From NCBI GenBank assembly GCA_963728965.1, contig CAVSMH010000006.1, forward strand, positions 2,204,248 through 2,268,247: a stretch of DNA of 64,000 nucleotides. Reading direction: 5' to 3'. Source of the stretch: DASQZT01 sp963728965. Its GTDB lineage: Bacteria; Acidobacteriota; Terriglobia; Bryobacterales; Bryobacteraceae. Below, piece by piece: positions 46,358 to 54,701 of this stretch. The position numbers and the translations under genes were made by a program. The notes below the pieces were generated by a model. It was not told the origin of the DNA and did no database searches. It saw only the letters and a program-made list of their open reading frames with translations. Within the stretch, counting starts at the first letter, position 1; every line of letters begins with the position of its first letter.

Positions 46358-47374
46358 ATGAACGCAGCCGAGCGCGAGCGCTATTCCCGGCAGATCCGCT
46401 TCGCGGGAATCGGCGAGCGCGGGCAGGAAGCCCTGATGGCTTCGCACGCGGTAATCGTGGGGTGTGGCGCGCTGGGGAGCTTCCACGCCGCGGCCCTGGC
46501 GCGGGCGGGCGTCGGCCGGATCACGATCATCGACCGCGACTTCATCGAGCCGAGCAACCTGCACCGGCAGTGGCTGTTCGAAGAGGCCGATGCCGCCGAG
46601 TCGCTGCCCAAGGCAGCCGCCGCGGAACGGCGTATCGGGCGGATCAACTCGTCGGTACGGGTGCGCGGCGTGGTAGCCGACCTGAGCGCATCCAACGCAG
46701 CCGACCTGCTGGAGGAAGCCCAGCTGATTCTGGACGGCACGGACAATTTCGACACGCGCTACCTGGTGAACGATTTTGCGGTCAGCCGGGGGACGCCGTG
46801 GATCTACGGGGCTGCGGTGGGCAGCTACGGACTGACTATGACGGTGGTTCCGGGACGCACGGCGTGCCTGCGGTGCGTCTATCCGGAGCCACCCACGGGC
46901 GTGCAGCCCACCTGCGAAACCGCGGGCGTGGTGAACGTGGTTGTATCGGCGGTGGCGTCGCTCCAGGTGGCTGCCGCGCTGAAGCTTTTGTGCGGCGCCG
47001 GGGTGCCGGAACCGTCGCGGATTACGACCATCGACGTGTGGAGCGAACAGATCCGGCAAATCGAGGTGCCCCGCGATGGGGACTGCCCGGCGTGCGGCCG
47101 CGGCGAGTTTCCGTACCTGGAAGAATCGCGGCGCGCGCCCGCCGCGCTGTGCGGGCGCAACGCGGTCCAGGTGCACGAGCGCGACCGGCCCATCGATCTG
47201 CCGGCGCTGAAGAGCCGCCTGGAGCCGCTGGGCGAGGTGCGGGCGAACGAATTCGCGCTGCGTTTCGTGGTGCCGCCTTACGAGATGACGATTTTTCCGG
47301 ACGGGCGGGCGATCGTGAAAGGAACCAGCGATACCGGAGTGGCGCGGAGTTTGTACGCGCGGTACGTGGGTTGA
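46358..47374 (+). CDS. ThiF/MoeB-type E1-like adenylyltransferase
   Basis: 338 aa from ATG 46358; GTG 46325 would add 11 residues. ERYSRQIRFAGIGERGQEAL opens the family. The nucleotide-binding motif VIVGCGALGSFHAAALARAGVG, the GTDNFDTRYLVNDF motif, CLRC and CPAC zinc pairs and the candidate active-site Cys (QPTCETAGVV) are present. These enzymes adenylate the C-terminal Gly-Gly of sulfur carriers such as ThiS or MoaD. A C-terminal extension (NAVQVHERDRPIDLPALKSR) resembles that of Acidobacterial homologues. No thi or moa genes are adjacent, so the partner is unknown. Divergent from the BamA-like gene by 43 bp. Confidence 0.9.
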   Translation: MNAAERERYSRQIRFAGIGERGQEALMASHAVIVGCGALGSFHAAALARAGVGRITIIDRDFIEPSNLHRQWLFEEADAAESLPKAAAAERRIGRINSSVRVRGVVADLSASNAADLLEEAQLILDGTDNFDTRYLVNDFAVSRGTPWIYGAAVGSYGLTMTVVPGRTACLRCVYPEPPTGVQPTCETAGVVNVVVSAVASLQVAAALKLLCGAGVPEPSRITTIDVWSEQIRQIEVPRDGDCPACGRGEFPYLEESRRAPAALCGRNAVQVHERDRPIDLPALKSRLEPLGEVRANEFALRFVVPPYEMTIFPDGRAIVKGTSDTGVARSLYARYVG

Positions 47375-47378
47375 ATAC

Positions 47379-47410
47379 CCCGGGGACAAAGCGTACGGGT
47401 TGTCCCCGGG
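47379..47410. terminator. Strong bidirectional hairpin between convergent genes
   Basis: CCCGGGGACAA (47379-47389) and TTGTCCCCGGG (47400-47410) form a perfect 11-bp stem with a 10-nt loop. It lies 5 bp after the E1-like gene and 17 bp before the convergent porin end. No long T-run, but a bidirectional terminator is the simplest reading. Confidence 0.6.
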
Positions 47411-47426
47411 TGGTGGGGGTGAGTCG

Positions 47427-48566
47427 CTATTTCTTGGGGCCGAAGAAGGCCACCATGCCGAGGAGGATGGTGGGCTGAGTCTTGGCGAAGCCGTTGGGCT
47501 TCTCGAAGAACGGCTGGTCCGACCAGTCGTTGCGGAACTCGAAGCGGCTGAGCAGCCAGCCGGTCATTTTGTACTCGCCGGTGACGGTGAATTCCTTAAC
47601 CACCTGGGCGGTGCCGGTGGAGAAGCCGTCCACGTCGTCGAAGAACTCCAGGCGTCCGGCGATGGCGTAGCGCTTGCCGATGGCGTAGCGCGCGGCTCCG
47701 GCGAGGCCGGTCCACTTGGCGGCGCCGGTGCCGATGTTCTTGTCGCGCCCGTAGTCGAAATTGATGTAGTAGCTGAGCTTGTCGGTCTGGTTGACGAGCA
47801 GGGTGGTGTCGTAGAGTTGGCGCAGACCGTCATTGGTATGGCTCTTTTCGGGGCCGACGTAGTACACGTTGCTCCAGGTGGCCTTCTTCCACGCGTAGGC
47901 GCCGGTGATGCCGACGGTTTTCCCGCTGTTGTTGTCGTAGACGTCATTCCAACCCTGCACCAGCTGGACGCCGCCGGTAAAATGCTGCCCGACCGGGAAC
48001 GAGGTGCGGATGCCGAAGTGGTAGTAGGGAATGGCCCAGGCAAACAGCAGCGACCGCGAATAGTTCCAGTTGGCGTTGCTCTCGATGACTTCGGCTCCGG
48101 CCGAAGTGACGAACTCGCCGGCATCCACCTCCAGGCCGTGCCAGGCTTTCGGCTTCAGGCTGATGTAGGCCTGCTCGAAGAAGCGCAGATCGGTGGGCGC
48201 GCGGTCCGACGCGTGGGTGACGTTGAAGACCTCTCCAAAGCCGAGGTCCACGTGGAACCCGACCGGGGCGGGGGCGCGATCGATGGTGATCTTGCCCATG
48301 TTGAAGTGGGCGGTATTGGAGCGCAGGTCGAAATTGCGAAGCTGATTGTATCGCGACGGCGGGTCATTGAAGTTCTTGTCGGTGTAGCCGTCGAGCAAGA
48401 AACTGAAGTCGGTGCCCCACTGGGTAAACGGCGACTTGGGCGCGGGTGCGGGCGCGGCCGCGGGGGCTTGCGGGTCCGGGGCCGGCGCAGTGGATGTCTG
48501 CGCAAAGGCCATTCCTGCCAGCAACAAGGCCCCGGCGCTCACGATCATAGTGCAACTCTTACGCAT
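47427..48566 (-). CDS. BBP2-type outer-membrane porin
   Basis: 379 aa with a signal peptide (to AFAQ, residue 23) and a Pro/Ala-rich linker. A barrel of the putative beta-barrel porin-2 (OmpL-like) family follows: FSFLLDGYTDKNFNDP, FHVDLGFGEVFNV, VDAGEFVTSAGAEVIESN, WNYSRSLLFAWAIPYYHFG, and the end TILLGMVAFFGPKK. It lets small solutes cross the outer membrane. Monocistronic, ended by the hairpin at 47379. The 5' side has a 366-bp spacer. Confidence 0.88.
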   Translation of the reverse strand: MRKSCTMIVSAGALLLAGMAFAQTSTAPAPDPQAPAAAPAPAPKSPFTQWGTDFSFLLDGYTDKNFNDPPSRYNQLRNFDLRSNTAHFNMGKITIDRAPAPVGFHVDLGFGEVFNVTHASDRAPTDLRFFEQAYISLKPKAWHGLEVDAGEFVTSAGAEVIESNANWNYSRSLLFAWAIPYYHFGIRTSFPVGQHFTGGVQLVQGWNDVYDNNSGKTVGITGAYAWKKATWSNVYYVGPEKSHTNDGLRQLYDTTLLVNQTDKLSYYINFDYGRDKNIGTGAAKWTGLAGAARYAIGKRYAIAGRLEFFDDVDGFSTGTAQVVKEFTVTGEYKMTGWLLSRFEFRNDWSDQPFFEKPNGFAKTQPTILLGMVAFFGPKK

Positions 48567-48932
48567 CTGTAAGTCCTCTCTGGTCGGTTTTTCCGTATCG
48601 AGTTCTCAAGCGACAGGGATTGAGGTGCCGGCACAGCTAACAGAGTGTGCCCCAACAGGTAATTAGGATTAGCCTAGCCCGAAAGGCGGGTCGGCGCTAA
48701 TCAATAATTTCTATGGCATGAATACACGATGGTCTGTGGGGAAAGCCTACCTCCTGAAGTTTAGATGCGAGCCATCAAATTTTTCGATTGGCCATGCCTG
48801 GAGGGGGGACCGTACAATCGACTAGTGTTGCGACCATGAGGTCCGCCGCGGCGCAACCGCCAGGCGGAACACGTCACATCACCATGGACGCGCTTGCCGA
48901 TCCAAGCCGCCAATGCTCAAAAGGAGAGACGA
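48567..48932. other. Intergenic region between porin and glnA
   Basis: No gene is supported in these 366 bp. A nested inverted repeat is present: GATTAGC (48667-48673) pairs with GCTAATC (48696-48702) and encloses CCCG/CGGG (48778-free inner stem at 48678-48690). It lies about 100 bp upstream of the porin start. The 3' part leads to the glnA ribosome site. No sigma-54 promoter matching TGGCAC-N5-TTGC was found. Confidence 0.5.
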
Positions 48933-50342
48933 TTGACTCCCAAAGAAGTTCTGGAATTTGCGAAGAAAAACGACGCCAAGCAGCTCGACCTGAGGTTCAC
49001 GGATATTCCGAGCCTGCAACATCATGTCTCGTATCCGATCAATGAACTGGACGAGGAAAGTTTTGAAGACGGCTTCGGCATGGACGGATCGAGCATCCGC
49101 GGCTGGGCGGCGATCCATGAGAGCGACATGCTCCTCATCCCCGATGCCGAAACGGCGTTCATGGACCCGTTTGCCGAGACGCCCACGCTGGTGATGTACG
49201 GCGACATCAAGGACCCCATCACGAAGCAGCGGTACGAGCGCGACCCGCGCTGGGTGGCGCGCAAAGCGGAGATGTTCCTGGCCAACACGGGCATCGCCGA
49301 CACGGCCTATTTCGGGGCGGAAGCCGAGTTCTTCATTTTCGACAACATCAGCTTCGACCAGAATCAGCATTCGGGCTACTACTACATCGACGCCGAGGAA
49401 GGGCGCTGGAATTCGGGGCGCAAGGAGAACAACCTCGGCTACCGGCCGCGCTACAAGGAAGGCTACTTTCCGGTGCCGCCGACGGACCACTACCAGGACC
49501 TGCGCAGCGAGATGGTTCAGACCATGATCAAGTGCGGCCTGAACATCGAGTGCCACCATCACGAGGTGGCCACCGGCGGGCAGTGCGAGATCGACCAGCG
49601 CTTCGACAAGCTGGTGAAGTCGGCGGACAACATGATGCTGTACAAATACGTGATCCGCAACGTGGCCAACCAGTACGGCAAGACGGTGACGTTCATGCCG
49701 AAGCCGATTTTCGCCGATAACGGCAGCGGCATGCACACGCACCAGAGCCTGTGGAAGGAAGGCAAGCCGCTGTTCGCGGGGGACTGCTACGCGGGGATGA
49801 GCCAGCTTGCGCTGTGGTACATCGGCGGACTGCTGAAGCACGCGCGGGCGCTTTCGGCGATCATCGCGCCGACCACCAACAGCTACAAGCGGCTGGTGCC
49901 GGGTTACGAGGCGCCGGTGAACCTGGCGTATTCGCGGCGGAACCGGTCGGCGGCGTGCCGGATTCCGATGTATTCGGCGAGTCCGAAGGCGAAGCGGGTG
50001 GAGTTCCGGCCGCCGGATCCGTCGGCGAATCCGTACCTGGCGTTCGCGGCGATGATGATGGCAGGGCTGGACGGGGTGATGAACAAGATCGATCCGGGCG
50101 AACCGCTGGACAAGGATATCTACGACCTTTCGCCGGAGGAGATGCGGAGCGTGCCGTCCATGCCGGGATCGCTCGACGAAGCCCTGAGCTGCCTGGAGGA
50201 CGACCACGGGTTCCTGTTGAAAGGCGATGTATTCACCGAGGAGCTGATCGACACGTTCATCGACTACAAGCGGAAGAACGAGGCGGAAGCGGTGAGATTG
50301 CGGCCGCATCCGTACGAGTTCGCGCTGTATTACGACATTTAG
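48933..50342 (+). CDS. glnA: Glutamine synthetase, type I
   Basis: 469 aa, exactly the length of E. coli GlnA. It makes glutamine from glutamate, ammonia and ATP as a dodecamer. DGSSIRGWAAIHESDM, EAEFFIFD, NGSGMHTHQSLW and RRNRSAACRIP are the substrate and metal motifs. Tyr397 in DIYDLSPEE matches the adenylylation site, so GlnE-type control is likely. The start is TTG 48933, with AAAGGAG six bases upstream, and it begins at the conserved TPKEVLEF; the ATG at 48894 lacks a ribosome site. No glnB or ntr genes are nearby. Confidence 0.96.
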   Translation: MTPKEVLEFAKKNDAKQLDLRFTDIPSLQHHVSYPINELDEESFEDGFGMDGSSIRGWAAIHESDMLLIPDAETAFMDPFAETPTLVMYGDIKDPITKQRYERDPRWVARKAEMFLANTGIADTAYFGAEAEFFIFDNISFDQNQHSGYYYIDAEEGRWNSGRKENNLGYRPRYKEGYFPVPPTDHYQDLRSEMVQTMIKCGLNIECHHHEVATGGQCEIDQRFDKLVKSADNMMLYKYVIRNVANQYGKTVTFMPKPIFADNGSGMHTHQSLWKEGKPLFAGDCYAGMSQLALWYIGGLLKHARALSAIIAPTTNSYKRLVPGYEAPVNLAYSRRNRSAACRIPMYSASPKAKRVEFRPPDPSANPYLAFAAMMMAGLDGVMNKIDPGEPLDKDIYDLSPEEMRSVPSMPGSLDEALSCLEDDHGFLLKGDVFTEELIDTFIDYKRKNEAEAVRLRPHPYEFALYYDI

Positions 50343-50351
50343 GTAAGAAAT

Positions 50352-50369
50352 GGCGAGGCGTGTCTCGCC
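50352..50369 (+). terminator. Hairpin downstream of glnA
   Basis: GGCGAG, a 6-nt loop and CTCGCC make a perfect 6-bp stem 9 bp after the glnA stop. No T-run follows. Probable transcription end, weak evidence. Confidence 0.4.
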
Positions 50370-50433
50370 GCCAAATCCGGTTTGCCCGGCCGGAAGCCAT
50401 CGCCCCCAGGGGAGTGGCGTACTATAGGGGGTG

Positions 50434-51333
50434 ATGACCCGGCCGGCTTTGCGCCTGATCGCAGGCGCCGCGTTGTGGTGTGGTATCAGTTCGGCGCAGG
50501 TTCCCTCGATTCGGGTTGATGTCAATATGGTGATGGTTCCGGTGACGGTAACGGACCGGAACGGCCGCACCCTCGGCGGATTGCCGCGTTCGACCTTTCA
50601 CGTTTTCGAGGAAGGTCAGCCCCAGACGATCGCTTCCTTCTCCCACGGCGATGCCTCGGTTTCCATCGGGTTCGTGCTGGATATCAGCGGCAGCATGAAG
50701 GACAAACTGGCGTTGGCGCGCGCCACCATCCGCTCGCTGCTGGCGGACGCCGACCCGGAAGACGAGGCCGCATTTCTGACCTTCGCGGACCGGCCCGACA
50801 TGCGGGCGCGGCTCTCGCGGAACCTGGAACGTGTGGACCGGTATTTGCAGAGTGCCCGGGCCGGCGGCAGCACGGCGGTCATCGACTCGATCTATCGGGC
50901 GCTGGATGCGTTGAAAGGGGCGGGAAACGCGCGCAAGGCGCTGGTGATCCTTTCCGACGGGCAGGACAATCACAGCCGCTATTCGAAGAGCGAGTTGATG
51001 GGGAAGGCCGTGGAAAGCGACGTCCAGGTTTACTCCATCGCGGTGAACGACCGGCCGCGGAATCGCAAGCCCATTGAACTGGCGGAAGAGGCGCGCGGGC
51101 GATTGCTGTTGGAGGATCTTTCGCGGGCGAGCGGGGGCCTGTATTTCGAGCTTTCGCCGGAGCGCTCGGCCGCGGAGGTAATCGCCAGCGTGGACCGGGC
51201 CTTGCACGACCAGTACCTATTGGGCTACTACCCGGATCAGGCGGCGGGAGCGGGGTGGCGCCGCATTCGGGTGAAGGTGGACTTCAAGGGCGCGCGTCTG
51301 TACTCCCGCAACCGCTATTTCGCGACGGAATAA
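50434..51333 (+). CDS. Secreted VWFA-related acidobacterial protein
   Basis: 299 aa with a signal peptide (to ISSAQ). The N-terminal strand segment IRVDVNMVMVPVTVTDRNGR and FHVFEEGQPQTIASF is the lead-in of the VWFA-related Acidobacterial family. The von Willebrand A domain has the MIDAS motif DISGSMKD, the distal Thr/Ser (GGSTAVIDSI) and Asp (ILSDGQDN). The C-terminus has the conserved YLLGYYPDQ strand. These are metal-dependent protein-binding domains outside the cytoplasm. Partner unknown. ATG 50434 was preferred to GTG 50431. Confidence 0.92.
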   Translation: MTRPALRLIAGAALWCGISSAQVPSIRVDVNMVMVPVTVTDRNGRTLGGLPRSTFHVFEEGQPQTIASFSHGDASVSIGFVLDISGSMKDKLALARATIRSLLADADPEDEAAFLTFADRPDMRARLSRNLERVDRYLQSARAGGSTAVIDSIYRALDALKGAGNARKALVILSDGQDNHSRYSKSELMGKAVESDVQVYSIAVNDRPRNRKPIELAEEARGRLLLEDLSRASGGLYFELSPERSAAEVIASVDRALHDQYLLGYYPDQAAGAGWRRIRVKVDFKGARLYSRNRYFATE

Positions 51334-51488
51334 ATCGGCAGGGGCGATGTGTCCGGCGGCGGGCTGCATCCAGGCAGTGCCGCGCACGCCGGGTCGCGCC
51401 GCGACGGGTCCGGCTGATGCGCGTTGCTAACCTTCGATAGTCAACTATTTCTAACTAAATCCAAGGTCATTTCGTTCAAAATATTGCA

Positions 51489-51516
51489 TTAATTCCGCGA
51501 AAGTTGACGGTATAAT
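51489..51516 (+). promoter_or_regulatory. Possible promoter of the zinc-finger/TPR pair
   Basis: A perfect TATAAT lies at 51511-51516, 30 bp before the GTG start, in a stretch much more AT-rich than its surroundings. A weak -35 (TTAATT, 51489-51494) has 16-bp spacing. By eye only. Confidence 0.4.
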
Positions 51517-51545
51517 TTGGCTGGGCATCTTAATCGAGGACGCAC

Positions 51546-54500
51546 GTGGCCTGTCTCTATTGCGGCAAAGATATCGGTCCATTTCGCATCCTCCGCGACG
51601 ACGAGTTTTGCAGCGATACGCACCGCAAACGCTACGTCGAACGGTTGGGCAAGGCTCTCAACCTGATGGGCGCACCGGAACCGCCGCCCGCGGGAGTGGC
51701 TGGATTTCGCGACTCGCTGGTGGTGCGGGACGGCGCCGCGGCGCCCGTAATTCACAGCCCAATTCGCAGCCATAATGTTCCCCCGCGGACGGGAAATTCC
51801 TGGCCATTACGGATTCCTCCGGCACTGGGCGGCGAATTCCGGGACTGGGACTGCCGGGCCAGCGCGATCCTGGTAACGCCCCGGTGCGCGGTCCGGTTCC
51901 GACCGTTGGCGGCGACGGCACCTCCGCGGTTCGCGCTGCGGCTGGGGGAGGATGGCGAGCTTGGGCGCGAGCGGCCGATCGAAACGCCGCCGCCCCCCAG
52001 CGACCGGTATATGCCGATTCCGGTTCCCCGGTTCGTGGCAAGCGCTGCCGAGCCCTCGGTCTCACCGGCGGCAGGCACGCCGGCGGACACCCGCATGCCC
52101 GCGGCGTTCGCGCTGCCCGGCGCTGCCCTGCCACGGCCGGAACGGCAGGCCGGATTGATCCCGCTGGGGAACACTCCCGCGGCGCCGGAGCCGGCAAGGC
52201 TTTCGGCAGACACGCGGCCGGCGGCAACCGGCTGGCCGATGCGGGTACCCGCGATCGGGACGTTGGCCGGGGAGGCCGACGAACTGGATGCGCTGCGCGC
52301 GCTGTCACCGTGCCCGGAGGCGATGGCGGGGCCTCGCGGCCAAGCCGCCGCGCGTGCCGTCGAGCCCGCATCGGTCGTGCAATGGTGCGCGGCGCCGGCT
52401 GCTCCCCATGAGCCCGGATTCCCCCTGACCGTGGCGGAGACCGATGTGTTCGAGGCGATTCCGGCTCCGGCGCTCGCGGAACGGCCCGCGGCGCTGCCGA
52501 TGGCCGGATGTGCGGCGCGCGAGGTTCAGCCCGCCGCCCGCGCAGTCGCCGTTGCCGGTGCGGGGGGTAGCGCGATGCGGCGGCCGGGGTTCGCGATGAC
52601 GGCCGCGGCGCCCCGCGGAGTGGCCGCCTGTCAGCAGGCCAGGCCGGTAGCACCGCCCGAAGCCGCCTGGCGTGCGGTCGCGCCGGCGCACCGGGCGCAG
52701 GTCATGGCGGTGGCGGAAGATACCCTGCCGCGGCTTTCCTCCCTTACCCTGCGGGTGGCGGAGAACGACGTGTTCGAAGCGGTTCCTCCGCCCGCCGTCT
52801 GTGAGCGCCACGCACCCGGAGCGGCGCCGGAACCGGCGGCGAGAGAGACCCATCCAGCGGCTGCCGGAGCGGCGGCAATCGTGCCCGGACTCCGGCGGCC
52901 GGGTATGCCGGAGCTTCGGCTACCGGCTCCGGCTGTGGAATCGCGCCAACGCCTGCTGCCGCCGCCGGCCGCGACGCCGGCAGTGTTGCCGGTCTGGCCG
53001 CGGGCCGCCGCAGAGGTCGAGCGGAAGACCATGTTGGAGGCGCCGATTGCGGTTCCGGACCTGCCGTCGGCGCGGCCTCCCGCTGGTGGGGCAAGCGAAT
53101 CGTTGCCCACGGCTGCCGACCCGGGAACCCGGCCGGAGACCGCCGCGGAATACGAGACTTCCCCGTCGCTGCGCCTGCCTGAGGCCGCCGCGCTCCGTAC
53201 CGCGGAGCGGTTGGCCGGCTGCCGGGCAGTGGAACCCCAGCCCGCGAGCCGCCCCATTTGGTCCGCCGGCGCAGCGGATGCTCCGGCCGCCCTTACGCCG
53301 CTGGCCGCGTTGCCGCCTGCGCCCGAGGCGGCGACCGGCTACCGGATTCTGGCGGCGGCCGCCCGGGAATTCCAGCCGCGCGCCGCAGCGCCGGCTCCCA
53401 GTCCGCTCACCAACAAGGCTGCGCGATTCGAGCCGATGACTTCGATCCGGGTGCCGGCCCCGTCGGTGGAGGCGGTGCATGGCGTTCCGGGTCTGCCGGA
53501 AACGGGCTTCATCCCGGTGGAGTTCTATTGCCAGCGCGCGGCATCCACTCCGGTGCGGCGCATGCAGTGGGCCAATTCCCGGGTGCCCCTCACCATGCCT
53601 GGTTTCGGGTTCGCGGTTGGGGCGGAGCGAAGCGAAGATGCCCTGCCGCCGAAGCCGGCTCCCAAGGCCGACGTGACCGAAATACTGTCTCATCCCGAAG
53701 CCGCCAAACGGCGCGCCAACCGCACCATCGAACGCATTGCGCAGATTGCCGCCGCGGTTGTGCTGGGTGTCAGCTTGTGGTTTGCGTATCGCGCCGTGAG
53801 GCTCGATCACACCATAGATTCGGTCAATCTCGCCATGGGCGAGGCGGGCACGAATCCAACCACCGGCGCCGGGGCGCAAGGCGTCCGCGTGCCGCGCACC
53901 CAGCAGGCCCAGGGAACCCTCGACCGGGTCCGCAGTGCCATCGCGGGGCGTGCGGCGTCGGAGGTGACCGATACGCTCCACGACGGCATGACGTCATGGG
54001 GCGCTCCCGCCCGGAGATTTGCCGCGGGGTGGTCGCACCAGGCGGCGGGATACACCCATGTAGGCGACCTGGAACTGTTTCGTCCTTCCCTGAACTACCG
54101 GGACTATCGGCTCGAGTTCATGGGCCAGGTGGAATCGAAGGGCATGGGATGGGTGGTCCGGGCCCAGGACAAACAGAACTACTATGCGATGAAATTCAAG
54201 GTGGTGGAGGCGGGGCTGCGCCCGGTGATCGCGCTGGTGCACTATCCGGTAGTGGGCGGCAGAAAAGGACACAGCATCGAGACGCCGCTTTCGGTGATGG
54301 TCCACCGGAATACGCCTCTCCGCGTGGAAGTGGACGTGAGGGGCAACCGCCTCACCGCATCAGTGGAAGGCCAGAGAGTGGAGTCTTGGACGGACGACCT
54401 GCTGGCTCGGGGCGGGGTGGGATTCTTCAGCGAAGCCGGCGAACGCGCCCGGCTCTACTGGATGAAGATATCGAGAAATCAGGACTGGCTCGGCGCCGTC

Positions 54501-54701
54501 TGCGCCTTTCTTGCCGGCAGCGGCGAGACGCAGACCGCGGGAGCGTGGAGAACGGGAAGCCCGGCCGGCGGCCGATGGCCCGGTCTCCCGCCGCAGGAGC
54601 GGGAGGCAGCGCTCGCGGAAGCCGAATCCAGCCACCGCAATATCGCAATCCGCGGAAGCGCGGGAAGACAGGACCAAGGGAGGATCCGATGGATTTGTTG
54701 A
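51546..54701 (+). CDS. Zinc-finger / Pro-Ala-rich / transmembrane protein with C-terminal concanavalin-like domain
   Basis: 1051 aa. A Cys-rich N-terminus (ACLYCGKDIGPFRILRDDEF, then CSDTHRKRY) looks like a small zinc finger. A ~670-residue Pro/Ala/Arg-rich, low-complexity region follows, with an internal repeat: VAETDVFEAIPAPALAER near 295 and VAENDVFEAVPPPAVCER near 402. A transmembrane helix (IAQIAAAVVLGVSLWFAYRA, about 728-750) follows an Arg/Lys stretch. The C-terminal ~200 residues resemble a DUF1080/LamG-type sandwich (GDLELFRPSLNYRDYRLEFM; GGVGFFSEAGERARLYWMKI). The zinc finger would be cytosolic and the sandwich outside. The start is GTG 51546. It overlaps the TPR gene by 13 bp. Function unknown. 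Confidence 0.75.
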   Translation: MACLYCGKDIGPFRILRDDEFCSDTHRKRYVERLGKALNLMGAPEPPPAGVAGFRDSLVVRDGAAAPVIHSPIRSHNVPPRTGNSWPLRIPPALGGEFRDWDCRASAILVTPRCAVRFRPLAATAPPRFALRLGEDGELGRERPIETPPPPSDRYMPIPVPRFVASAAEPSVSPAAGTPADTRMPAAFALPGAALPRPERQAGLIPLGNTPAAPEPARLSADTRPAATGWPMRVPAIGTLAGEADELDALRALSPCPEAMAGPRGQAAARAVEPASVVQWCAAPAAPHEPGFPLTVAETDVFEAIPAPALAERPAALPMAGCAAREVQPAARAVAVAGAGGSAMRRPGFAMTAAAPRGVAACQQARPVAPPEAAWRAVAPAHRAQVMAVAEDTLPRLSSLTLRVAENDVFEAVPPPAVCERHAPGAAPEPAARETHPAAAGAAAIVPGLRRPGMPELRLPAPAVESRQRLLPPPAATPAVLPVWPRAAAEVERKTMLEAPIAVPDLPSARPPAGGASESLPTAADPGTRPETAAEYETSPSLRLPEAAALRTAERLAGCRAVEPQPASRPIWSAGAADAPAALTPLAALPPAPEAATGYRILAAAAREFQPRAAAPAPSPLTNKAARFEPMTSIRVPAPSVEAVHGVPGLPETGFIPVEFYCQRAASTPVRRMQWANSRVPLTMPGFGFAVGAERSEDALPPKPAPKADVTEILSHPEAAKRRANRTIERIAQIAAAVVLGVSLWFAYRAVRLDHTIDSVNLAMGEAGTNPTTGAGAQGVRVPRTQQAQGTLDRVRSAIAGRAASEVTDTLHDGMTSWGAPARRFAAGWSHQAAGYTHVGDLELFRPSLNYRDYRLEFMGQVESKGMGWVVRAQDKQNYYAMKFKVVEAGLRPVIALVHYPVVGGRKGHSIETPLSVMVHRNTPLRVEVDVRGNRLTASVEGQRVESWTDDLLARGGVGFFSEAGERARLYWMKISRNQDWLGAVCAFLAGSGETQTAGAWRTGSPAGGRWPGLPPQEREAALAEAESSHRNIAIRGSAGRQDQGRIRWIC

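Noticed and set aside
48567..48932. Sigma-54 promoter for glnA
   Set aside because: No TGGCAC-N5-TTGC match on the plus strand in the spacer.
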